Assembly: GCA_029975295.1 (NCBI GenBank)
Contig: JARKPK010000120.1
Location: forward strand, 1 to 64,000
DNA from: Thermoguttaceae bacterium
GTDB taxonomy: Bacteria; Planctomycetota; Planctomycetia; Pirellulales; Thermoguttaceae
Direction of reading: 5' to 3'
Length of the DNA: 64,000 nt
Position numbers and translations under genes: made by a program. The notes beneath the pieces were generated by a model that saw only the letters and a program-made list of their open reading frames with translations, searched no databases and was not told where the DNA came from. Shown in pieces: positions 1 to 7,598 of the stretch; position 1 is the first letter of the stretch; the number at the start of each line of letters is the position of its first letter.

Positions 1-210
1 GGCCGCAACAGCATCGGCTGCGAAATCGACGCTCACTATTTCAACATGGCCGATCGTCGGCTCCGTGAAGAGACCGGCGGATTGTTCTCGACTGTCCAAA
101 TTCGCACACACGAAATTCCATCGAGCAGAGAAGATGCCGAAAACCTCACCTCCAGGTTGTCCCGGAGTTCCGCGGCGCCTCGTACGCGAAACGCTACGAG
201 CTTCTGTTGA
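1..210 (+). CDS. C-terminal end of a site-specific DNA methyltransferase (5' end outside the window)
   Basis: The frame is open from base 1 to TGA at 208-210 and gives the last 69 residues of a protein. It begins GRNSIGCEID and continues with a helix reading MADRRLREETGGLF. In N4-cytosine/N6-adenine methyltransferases this is the strand and helix that follow the SAM-binding FxGxGT motif, whose partner strand reads IGxExxxxY. The catalytic motifs lie outside the window, so specificity cannot be read. From about residue 45 the frame overlaps an out-of-frame remnant that resembles an XhoI-type restriction enzyme. The final ~25 residues may therefore be read-through into former restriction-gene DNA rather than the native tail. 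Family assignment is moderately confident; identity as the modification half of a type II system is inferred from the overlap. Confidence 0.6.
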   Translation, partial: GRNSIGCEIDAHYFNMADRRLREETGGLFSTVQIRTHEIPSSREDAENLTSRLSRSSAAPRTRNATSFC

Positions 211-377
211 CGAAAATGGTTCGAGATCGACTGTACGACGCGGCGTGTTTGATATTGTCTCGCAACAGCGACGGGCGGCACGGCGCGTACTCGGAACCGT
301 GCGACGAGTTGGGGTTCGCCAATTTTGCCGAGAGCCTGCTTGCGCGTGCCATGGCCTACGTGAGGGCCCACCGATAA
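144..377 (+). pseudogene. Remnant of an XhoI/PaeR7I-like type II restriction endonuclease
   Basis: A second frame, with no start codon and a stop at 66-68, reads like the C-terminus of an XhoI-family enzyme. It contains EFRGASYAKRYELL, then VRDRLYDAACLIL, then a Phe/Leu-rich end (FANFAESLLARAMAY), and stops at TAA 375-377. The N-terminal two thirds expected for this ~240-residue family are absent from every frame upstream, where the methyltransferase frame lies instead. The simplest reading is a deletion that joined the end of the methyltransferase to the end of the endonuclease. The family call rests on recalled sequence pattern and should be tested by profile search. A gene that is intact but begins by frameshift is less likely. 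Confidence 0.45.
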
Positions 378-519
378 ATCGACTTCGGCTTGGCGAAGTC
401 CATCCGATGATCGATTGACGGCTAAGGGACGGGTGGCGATCCTAGTTGGTCGCCATTGTTGTTTCTCAAGAAACGGTTCGTCTCAGGATTCCTTATTGGC
501 GTCGAGCGGGGGGAGTTCC

Positions 520-2043
520 ATGAAAGTTCAAATAGCGCTCGTGTGCACGGCGGCTTCGGTCCGAACCGTTGGCCTTTCCCCTGCGCTTGTTCGTCTCGTT
601 GCCGCGAGCCTGGCGGTGGTGATCGCCGCCGGTGCGGCCCGAGCGCAGGAACTGGATTTCACGGCCAGCCGCGTAGTTGTTGATTTCGGCAAAAAGATCC
701 GTCCCTGGGACGGATTCGGGTTCAATTACGTGGAAACCGCTCAGACGCGCGATTACCAAAAAGATCCGCAAGATTACGGCGGCTTTTCCCTTCTTTCGCC
801 GCAGCAGAAGGCGGAAATTCTCGACCGGGCTTTCGGGGACGACGGTTTGCGGGTCGGGCTGCTGAAGATGTTTCTCGATCCGTTCCATCAGTCGGCGCCC
901 GATGGGCCGTTCGATCATCGGACAACCACGGAGAACATGAGATTCTTCGCCCGCGAAGGACTGAAGCGGGCGCGCGCGGCCGGCCGCGATTTGACGATCA
1001 TCACCACGCTTTACGGCCCGCCGGCCTACATGACGCGGCAGAAGACATGGCGCGGACGCGACCTCGACCCGGCGCACAAGCAATCGCTGGCGTTGTATTT
1101 GGTCGATTGGGTGAAGTTCCTTCGTCAACGCGAGGGATTGCCCGTTCGTTTCGTCTCGCTGCACAACGAGGGTGAGGACTGGATGCGTTGGAATCGGGCC
1201 GGTGAAACGGATTACGCCGGCCACGATTTCAACATGTTCTGGCCGCCGGAACTGGTGGCCGAAATGATGGTGCTGGTCCGACGGGAATTGGACCGCGCGG
1301 GCCTGAAGGAAGTCGAGGTTACGCCCGGGGAGACTACGAACTGGTATCGCTTTGGGGCCTGGGGCTACGCCGAGGCGATTGCCGACGATCCGGCGGCGCT
1401 TGGCGCGATCGGGCTGATCACCTCGCACGGGTTCTATGCCGGCGGCTTCGGCCGATGGTTCGGCGAGCACCAGAGCGCCGGGATCGATCGTTTGCGCGGT
1501 TTGCGTCCGGAACTGCACGCCTGGGTGACATCGACCAGTTGGATCGCGATGGACGCCAAGAATGTCAAGGAGCATCACAACAACATCTACACGGCGAAGG
1601 TCAACGGGATCATCCCCTGGGCAGGCGTGCAACGGCCGACCAAGTGGGTCGGCGGCGACCCCAATCCCGGTTCGGCCTTTACGGTGCGAGAGGACGGCTC
1701 GTACGAGGTGCGCCGCGGGTATTACTTCTACAAGCAGGTGACGCGCGCCGGGCAGCCGGGCATGCAGGTTGCGCATGCCAGCGCCATGGATTCGGAACTG
1801 GCGGCCATCGCGTTCGCTTCGACCGACGCCGAGAACCCCGACGCGTTCGTGTTGATCAACCTCGGCAAGACCAAAAAGGCATGCGTTGTGCTGCGAGGCA
1901 CCGCGGCAACCGAGTTCGTCGCCTATCGCACCACCGACGACGGAAAAGACCGCTATCGCGAGGTGGGGAAGATCGCGGTGAACAACGGTCGGATGGTTTA
2001 CGAGGCGCCGGGCGGATCGGTTACGACGTTTTTCGCCCGATAG
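520..2043 (+). CDS. Secreted GH30-like glycoside hydrolase
   Basis: A 507-residue exported protein. The ATG at 520 follows a purine-rich GGGGGGAG at 508-515 and opens an N-terminal signal peptide that ends near the ARAQEL segment; an upstream start at 415 would bury that signal. The mature part looks like a clan-A (beta/alpha)8 barrel of the GH30 type followed by a small beta domain. The strand-4 acid/base motif is present as HNE (Glu217). At the expected strand-7 nucleophile, where GH30 enzymes have WxTE, this protein has W335-V-T-S338, so the nucleophile Glu appears to be replaced by Ser. It may be a non-hydrolytic homologue, or the nucleophile may sit elsewhere. It lies 63 bp upstream of another hydrolase and is probably co-transcribed for plant or algal polysaccharide use. 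Substrate unknown. Confidence 0.65.
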   Translation: MKVQIALVCTAASVRTVGLSPALVRLVAASLAVVIAAGAARAQELDFTASRVVVDFGKKIRPWDGFGFNYVETAQTRDYQKDPQDYGGFSLLSPQQKAEILDRAFGDDGLRVGLLKMFLDPFHQSAPDGPFDHRTTTENMRFFAREGLKRARAAGRDLTIITTLYGPPAYMTRQKTWRGRDLDPAHKQSLALYLVDWVKFLRQREGLPVRFVSLHNEGEDWMRWNRAGETDYAGHDFNMFWPPELVAEMMVLVRRELDRAGLKEVEVTPGETTNWYRFGAWGYAEAIADDPAALGAIGLITSHGFYAGGFGRWFGEHQSAGIDRLRGLRPELHAWVTSTSWIAMDAKNVKEHHNNIYTAKVNGIIPWAGVQRPTKWVGGDPNPGSAFTVREDGSYEVRRGYYFYKQVTRAGQPGMQVAHASAMDSELAAIAFASTDAENPDAFVLINLGKTKKACVVLRGTAATEFVAYRTTDDGKDRYREVGKIAVNNGRMVYEAPGGSVTTFFAR

Positions 2044-2106
2044 TCGCATTGCCGCCGACACGTAGTCTCGCGCGATCGCTTTTTGACCATCATCCGGAGT
2101 TCTGTA

Positions 2107-3555
2107 ATGACCGTTCGCCTGATTGTCCGTTTTTTTGTCGCGCCGGCGGTTCTTTGTTTGATTGCGGCGGGCGCGGCTGACGCGGCCCAGCCGCCGTCGC
2201 TGCCGCGGCTGAAGGTGGCCGAGAACAAGCGGTTTCTGGCCGACGACTCGGGCCGTCCGTTCTTCTGGCTGGCCGACACGGCGTGGCAACTGTTGCACGA
2301 TCTCGATGCCCAAGAGCAGGAGCGGTATTTCGCCGACCGGCGGCAGAAGGGCTTCAATGTGGTGCAAACCGTCATTCTGGTCGAACTGCGCAGCGACCGT
2401 CCCAACGCGTTTGGGCACCAGCCGATCGAGCCGCGCCGGCCCGACCGGCCGATCGTTGGCCCCGGTCCGGACGACGACTACTGGGACGACATTGCCCGTT
2501 CGCTCGCCTTGGCCGAGAAGCACGGGATCTATTTGGCGTTGCTTCCAACCTGGGGGAAGAACGTTACGAGCAATTGGCAAGACGGACTGGTCGACGGGTT
2601 CTTCACGGTGGAGAACGCCGAGGCTTACGGGCGGTTCGTCGGTTCGCGCTTCAAAGACCATACGAACATCGTTTGGATTCTCGGCGGCGATCGGGCGGCT
2701 CCCACCGACCAAGCCCGCGCCATTTGGCGGTCGATGGCGCGCGGCATCGTGTTGGGTTTGTGCGGCCGCGAGGATTACTCGGCCGCGCTGATGAGCTTTC
2801 ACACCAGCGGCCCGGGAAGCACGGCATGGTTTCTGAACAATGAGCCGTGGATGGACTTTCACGGCTTGCAGTCGGGCCATGGTCGCTGGGCGATGAATTG
2901 GATTTGGGTGGAGCACGCCTACTCGATGCGGCCCACCCTGCCCGTGATCGACCTGGAAACGAGCTATCCGGAGTTGCGGCACGGAAGACCGGCGACCATC
3001 GCCACCGACGACGACGCGAGGCGCGCCGGCTATTGGGCCCTGCTGGCCGGCGCGGCCGGCCACACCTACGGCCACCACAGCATTTGGCAGATGCACTCGC
3101 CAAAGTACCCGGGCGTTGCTCACCCGAAGGGGTATTGGTTCGAGTCGCTCGACGCCCCCAGCGCGCGCCAGATGGGCTGTTTGCGCCGGCTGTTCGAATC
3201 GCGGCCTTTCACTACCCAGCGCCCGGCCCAGGACTTGATCGCTTTCGAGCAAGATCGGCCGTGGGAGATGTGCCTGGCAATTCGCGGCGAAGGCTTTGCG
3301 ATGATCTATACGCCCACCGGGCGCTCGCTGAGAATCCCATTGCCCAAGCTCGGAGTTCCTCGTGCGACGGCGTGGTGGTTCGATCCGCGCCAGGGAACGG
3401 CCGTTCGCTTGGGGGAATTCGCCTGCGATCGGCAGCGCGATTTCGACCCGCCCGGCGACGAGCAGCCCGGCAACGATTGGGTGTTGGTTCTCGATCAGTC
3501 CGAGAAAGGCTACGGGCCGCCGGGCGAATCGGCAGGCGGAGGCGCGCGGCCCTAG
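2107..3555 (+). CDS. Secreted DUF4038 (GH140 apiosidase-like) glycoside hydrolase
   Basis: A 482-residue exported protein. The ATG at 2107 is preferred over TTG at 2083 because GGAG at 2096-2099 lies 7 nt upstream and a clean signal peptide follows (cleavage near ADAAQP). The body is a TIM barrel of the DUF4038 family, with FLADDSGRPFFWLADTAW at its start, the strand WILGGD (Asp195), and VIDLETSYPE (Glu284) as candidate catalytic acids. The last ~90 residues form the small beta-sandwich (putative collagen-binding domain) that normally follows DUF4038. Characterised GH140 members release apiose from rhamnogalacturonan II; exact specificity here is inference. It follows the GH30-like gene on the same strand, suggesting a small polysaccharide-degrading operon. 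Confidence 0.8.
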   Translation: MTVRLIVRFFVAPAVLCLIAAGAADAAQPPSLPRLKVAENKRFLADDSGRPFFWLADTAWQLLHDLDAQEQERYFADRRQKGFNVVQTVILVELRSDRPNAFGHQPIEPRRPDRPIVGPGPDDDYWDDIARSLALAEKHGIYLALLPTWGKNVTSNWQDGLVDGFFTVENAEAYGRFVGSRFKDHTNIVWILGGDRAAPTDQARAIWRSMARGIVLGLCGREDYSAALMSFHTSGPGSTAWFLNNEPWMDFHGLQSGHGRWAMNWIWVEHAYSMRPTLPVIDLETSYPELRHGRPATIATDDDARRAGYWALLAGAAGHTYGHHSIWQMHSPKYPGVAHPKGYWFESLDAPSARQMGCLRRLFESRPFTTQRPAQDLIAFEQDRPWEMCLAIRGEGFAMIYTPTGRSLRIPLPKLGVPRATAWWFDPRQGTAVRLGEFACDRQRDFDPPGDEQPGNDWVLVLDQSEKGYGPPGESAGGGARP

Positions 3556-3625
3556 GGGACGGTTGAACCGGCCACGTCTGGGGTGAATCGCCGCCCGGCG
3601 GATCGCCGTGCAATGGCGACCGTTG

Positions 3626-5791
3626 CTACGTCAGCGAACGGTCGTAGTTGAAGCGGAACCGCTCCCATCCCGGAAGCGGTACGTCGTGCCAATCGCCGAG
3701 CGGATCGGGCGAGCCGACCAAATCAACGACCAAGTGGCGCACCCGGATGCGTTCGTTCACCACGTTGCGAAGGTCGAAGGGCTCGTCGGGCCGAAACACC
3801 CACAATCCCGCTTCCTTTCGGGCGCGCAGCCGCACGCCGCGGCGGTCTTCCAGAATGGCGCCGCGCACCTGCTCGTCGGCAACCGCCACGCGCGAGACCA
3901 TTAGCGAGGGCCGACCGAACACCGTCAGCGAGCAGGGCAGGGGGCAGCAGGCGGTCAACTCCTCCCACTGGCGGCGGCCGGCTTCGAGGCTGAGCGTTAC
4001 CGATCGCATTCCCAACCGTCCCAGCTCGCGCGCCGCCAGGCTGTTCAGCACGGCCAATCCCGGGCCGGCCTCCATGCGCACGCGGGCCTTTCGGGCCAAA
4101 TGCCACCCGCCCCAGCTATTCACCTCGACCGTTGCGCCCACTCGGGCGCACGAGGCTAAGAGCCGTTCCACGCCGGGGATGTCGGCCTCGAAGAATACCG
4201 AAGGGAGAGCGACGATCACCGTCGCCGATCGGGCCGCCCCCAACACCCGGCGAAGCGATTCGGCCGAAAGCCCTTCGACCACTGCCTCGCCGATGGAAAC
4301 GTGCGTCAAGAACTCCGCCGCCTGCTCTTGGGCCAAGCGAACTCGCGTGGGGCGGTCGCCCAGGTGCAACCGGTTGAGGCTGTGCGGTTCGCGCTTTTCG
4401 AGCAAGGCCTGCAATTGGCTCGGCAACGGATGCCGAACCTGATCCGAGGGGCCTTTCGTCGCGCGACGCAACGCGGCCGACACCATGTCGAGCATTGCGT
4501 TGTAGGCGCGCGGCACAAGCAAGTAGTCGGGCTCATTGGTTTCGCCCAAGCCGAGTTCGAACCCGGCCAACGGCGCGGCTTCGAGCCGTTCGAACATGCT
4601 TCCGATGGCCACTGCCTTGTGCGGTCGCCGAACCACTGTTTTCGGCATTGTCCACGTCGTCGTTTGTCCCAAGCAGGTCAGGCGGCAGACGATCGACCGC
4701 TCCTCCACCCGCACTTCGAGGTCGTACTGCGGCAAGCCCTCCCCGTCGCCCGATGAATCATCAGCCCCTTGCGATGCGGCGGGATTTGGCGGCTGATCGT
4801 CGGCCTCGGCGGCGGCGGACGCCTTGGTCGGATCTGACGAAGGCGATGTGCGGCCGCGACCCAGGGCTGCGCCGGTAAGTTCGCTTCGTTCGGCGTCCCA
4901 GTAGCCGCAGGTCAACTGCCGACCCGCGTAGGCGGCCAACTCATCGGCGGCGGCACGCCATCGACCGGTGTCGCCGTTAGGCAAGTCGATCGCTTCGCGG
5001 TACAACGACACGGCCCGCCGCACCCATGCGGCGTTCTTCAGCCGCCCTTCGATCTTCAACGCCCGCACCCCGCAGGCCGCCAAGTCGCTGAGCCGATGCA
5101 CGCCGCACAGATCGCGCATCGAGAAGATCGTCGGCGCGCCGGCGCGGACGCCGCTCCACGGCACGCGGCAGGGGCTGGTGCATGCCCCGCGGTTGCCGCT
5201 GCGCCCGCCCGCCCAACTCGAAAGCAGGCAGCGCCCAGAAACACAGAAGCACAAGGCGCCTTGAACGAAGACCTCGGTTTCCACGGGGCCTTTCGAGGCA
5301 GCGGCGATTTCGCGCAAGGTCATTTCGCGGGCTAAAACGACTCGCGCCACCTGGAGTGCGCCGGCGGCAGCCACGTCGGCACTGTTGCAGATGGCCGCCT
5401 GAGTGCTGAAATGCACGGCCAGATCGGGCAACTCTCGGGCCAACGCCAAAACGGCCGGATCGCGGACCAGAACAGCATCGACCCCCAGCTCAGATGCCAA
5501 AGCGAGGATTCGGGCGGCTTGGCCGACTTCGCGCTCAGCCACGTCGATATTCAGCGTCAGGTACGCCTTCTTGCCGCGCCCGCGCACCTCGGCCAGGGCG
5601 GCTCGGAACTGTTCGACGTTGAAATTGACCGCGCGGCGCCGGGCGTTGAGGGTTTTCAGGCCGAAATACACAGCGTCGGCGCCGCTTTCCATCGCTGCGA
5701 CGAGCGCCTCGGGGTCGCCCGCCGGGGCAAGCAACTCCAAACGCCGCGCGTCGTCCGCGCCGCCGTCGGCCATTGTCCCATCGCCATCCAC
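3626..5791 (-). CDS. Peptidase U32 family protein with DUF3656 region (RlhA-like)
   Basis: A 721-residue cytoplasmic protein; an internal ATG gives an alternative start at 5773. Residues 18-330 form the U32 domain, opening with LLAPAGDPEAL and containing the family signature near 171-191 (EVFVQGALC...SGRC). Cysteines 181, 183, 188, 204 and 208 are in the positions expected of the iron-sulphur ligands in this family. The region after ~360 corresponds to the DUF3656 part seen in long U32 proteins. U32 proteins once called collagenases are now known in E. coli to act in RNA or quinone hydroxylation (RlhA modifies 23S rRNA C2501; UbiU/V act on ubiquinone). The length and DUF3656 tail favour the RlhA-like group. 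The gene is followed upstream by ppiC on the same strand. Confidence 0.8.
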   Translation of the reverse strand: MDGDGTMADGGADDARRLELLAPAGDPEALVAAMESGADAVYFGLKTLNARRRAVNFNVEQFRAALAEVRGRGKKAYLTLNIDVAEREVGQAARILALASELGVDAVLVRDPAVLALARELPDLAVHFSTQAAICNSADVAAAGALQVARVVLAREMTLREIAAASKGPVETEVFVQGALCFCVSGRCLLSSWAGGRSGNRGACTSPCRVPWSGVRAGAPTIFSMRDLCGVHRLSDLAACGVRALKIEGRLKNAAWVRRAVSLYREAIDLPNGDTGRWRAAADELAAYAGRQLTCGYWDAERSELTGAALGRGRTSPSSDPTKASAAAEADDQPPNPAASQGADDSSGDGEGLPQYDLEVRVEERSIVCRLTCLGQTTTWTMPKTVVRRPHKAVAIGSMFERLEAAPLAGFELGLGETNEPDYLLVPRAYNAMLDMVSAALRRATKGPSDQVRHPLPSQLQALLEKREPHSLNRLHLGDRPTRVRLAQEQAAEFLTHVSIGEAVVEGLSAESLRRVLGAARSATVIVALPSVFFEADIPGVERLLASCARVGATVEVNSWGGWHLARKARVRMEAGPGLAVLNSLAARELGRLGMRSVTLSLEAGRRQWEELTACCPLPCSLTVFGRPSLMVSRVAVADEQVRGAILEDRRGVRLRARKEAGLWVFRPDEPFDLRNVVNERIRVRHLVVDLVGSPDPLGDWHDVPLPGWERFRFNYDRSLT

Positions 5792-5834
5792 GAACCGAAC
5801 CCCTCACCAAACGAGCGTCGAAGACGCCGCCGTC

Positions 5835-6116
5835 TTACTTCGTCCGACTTGTCACTTCGACCAGATGATAACCGAACTGGGTGCGGACCGGACCCTGCAC
5901 CACGCCGACCGGCGCCGAGAACACCACTCGGTCGAACTCGGGCACCATCTGCCCGGGCCCGAACTCGCCCAGTTCGCCGCCGTCTTGGCCCGACGGGCAA
6001 AGCGAGTGCTTGCGGGCCAGATCGGCGAAATCGGCGCCAGATTCAATCTCTTTCTTCAATTGCTCACACGACTTTTGGTCTTCTACAAGAATGTGACGGG
6101 CGCTGGCTCGGGCCAT
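5835..6116 (-). CDS. ppiC: Parvulin-type peptidyl-prolyl cis-trans isomerase
   Basis: A 93-residue protein, the same length as E. coli PpiC. It starts at ATG 6116 with GGAG just upstream; longer frames in the same phase add only unconserved sequence. It is a bare rotamase domain: ARHILV at 6-11, GADFADLARKHS, the loop GGELGEFGPGQMVPEFD, and the C-terminal strand TQFGYHLVEV. No signal peptide or membrane anchor is visible, so it is expected in the cytoplasm. It catalyses isomerisation of Xaa-Pro bonds during folding. It lies 43 bp from the U32-family gene on the same strand, so the two may be co-transcribed. Confidence 0.9.
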   Translation of the reverse strand: MARASARHILVEDQKSCEQLKKEIESGADFADLARKHSLCPSGQDGGELGEFGPGQMVPEFDRVVFSAPVGVVQGPVRTQFGYHLVEVTSRTK

Positions 6117-6489
6117 CAGTGGTTCTCCACACGGAAACCGGGTTGGCCCGCCGCGTCGATCCCCGTGACCTTCGGCGTTTTGCAGGCCGGATGCGAGAAG
6201 TGTACGCCCAACGATCCGGCTTGACAAGTCGCGTGGTTCGACCGCTTCAAGCCGCTTGTAATCGTGGTGCGGTGGGCGGCGGGCCGCAGTGCCGTTGGCG
6301 GAAAAGCGCCCGCGACCATCGCTTGTCGCTTCCGTCCGCATAAGATATGGTTGAAGCGTTTCGCACTGCGCCGGGCCGGCGCGCGCAATCGGCGGCTGAG
6401 CAGGCAGCGGTTCCCCGCGATTCAAGACTGACCTTCGGGGCGCATGGAATTTTCGGCAAACGTTCACTCTGTCGTCAAAGGGCTCCGTC
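6117..6489. other. Intergenic region between divergent ppiC and quinone oxidoreductase
   Basis: This 373-base gap separates two divergent genes and should hold both promoters. TAAGAT at 6342-6347 is a plausible but weak -10 candidate for the rightward gene. No convincing small gene, hairpin or repeat was seen. Confidence 0.4.
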
Positions 6490-7476
6490 ATGAAAGCAGC
6501 ATACATTAAGAGCACGGGCGCTCCTTCTCGGATTATCTATGGCGACCTACCCAAGCCGAAGCCCACCGGCAAACAAGTGCTTGTCGAGGTTGAGGCTGTG
6601 AGCGTCAATCCGATTGACACCTACTTGCGGTCGGGCACGGTGAAGATGCCGTTGCCCAATCCGTACATCATCGGCTGCGACCTGGCGGGCGAGGTCGTGG
6701 CCGTGGGACCGGAAGCCACGCGATTCAAGAAGGGGGATCGGGTTTGGGGGAGCAACCAGGGCCTGCTGGGCCGGCAGGGCACCTTCGCCCAGTTTGCCGC
6801 TGTGGACGAGGATTGGCTCTACCCGCTTCCGCCCGACGTGTCGGCCGACTCGGCCGCGGCCGTTGCGCTGGTCGGAATCACCGCGCACCTGGGATTGTTT
6901 CGCTGCGCTCAATTGAAGGACGGCGAGCGGCTCTTCGTCTCGGGCGGGTCGGGGGGCGTGGGGTCGTGCGTGGTCCAAATGGCCAAAGCAACCGGGGCGC
7001 AGGTGGTGACAACCGCCAGCACCCCGGCCAAAGCCGACGTGTGCCGGCAGTTGGGGGCCGACCATGTGCTTGGCCTGCGGCAACGCAATTTCAAAGCCGC
7101 CTTGGGAGAGCTGGGGCCGTTTCATGTTTGGTTCGAGACGAGCCGGCAAGTCGATTTCGACCGCATCGTGCCGACGATGGCGATCGGAGGCCGAATTGTG
7201 GTGATGGCCGGGCGCGAAGCGCGTCCGAAGTTTCCCCTGGGGCCATTCTATGTTCACGACCTGAAGCTGTTCGGATTCGCCATGTTCAACGCCCCGCCCG
7301 ACGAGCAGCGCAAGTGCGCCGCCGATATCAATCGGTGGCTGGTTCGCGGTCGGCTGAAGCCGTTGATCGATCGGGTGCTGCCGCTCAGCAAGGCGGCCGA
7401 GGCGCATCGCCTTCAAGAAGAGAACACGCTGAAAAAGCCCGGCCTGCTCTGCGGAAAGATTGTGCTGAATCCGTGA
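6490..7476 (+). CDS. NADPH:quinone oxidoreductase-type MDR dehydrogenase
   Basis: A 328-residue medium-chain dehydrogenase/reductase of the zinc-free quinone oxidoreductase (QOR) type. The N-terminal GroES-like catalytic domain (about 1-125) contains VSVNPIDTYLRSG and GCDLAGEVVAVG. The Rossmann domain (about 126-290) carries the nucleotide-binding loop GGSGGVG at 152-158. The structural-zinc cysteines of alcohol dehydrogenases are missing, as expected for QOR enzymes. It probably reduces quinones or reactive alpha,beta-unsaturated carbonyls with NADPH in the cytoplasm. It stands alone, divergent from ppiC; hrpB follows 122 bp downstream. The specific substrate cannot be read. Confidence 0.85.
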   Translation: MKAAYIKSTGAPSRIIYGDLPKPKPTGKQVLVEVEAVSVNPIDTYLRSGTVKMPLPNPYIIGCDLAGEVVAVGPEATRFKKGDRVWGSNQGLLGRQGTFAQFAAVDEDWLYPLPPDVSADSAAAVALVGITAHLGLFRCAQLKDGERLFVSGGSGGVGSCVVQMAKATGAQVVTTASTPAKADVCRQLGADHVLGLRQRNFKAALGELGPFHVWFETSRQVDFDRIVPTMAIGGRIVVMAGREARPKFPLGPFYVHDLKLFGFAMFNAPPDEQRKCAADINRWLVRGRLKPLIDRVLPLSKAAEAHRLQEENTLKKPGLLCGKIVLNP

Positions 7477-7598
7477 GTCGACGATGGCAACGCCGCAAGG
7501 GCAAGCGGGAACGCATCGGTGGGCACACGTTCTTCTCGCCGCAACGGTCTTGCGCCGATCGGTCGGGCCGAGCTTGTTGTAGTCGGGGTCGATAGACA

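Noticed and set aside
493-3252. A 919-codon open frame on the minus strand opposite the two glycoside hydrolase genes
   Set aside because: It covers two well-supported plus-strand genes in a mirrored codon phase, has no recognisable domain, and is a by-product of GC-rich third positions.
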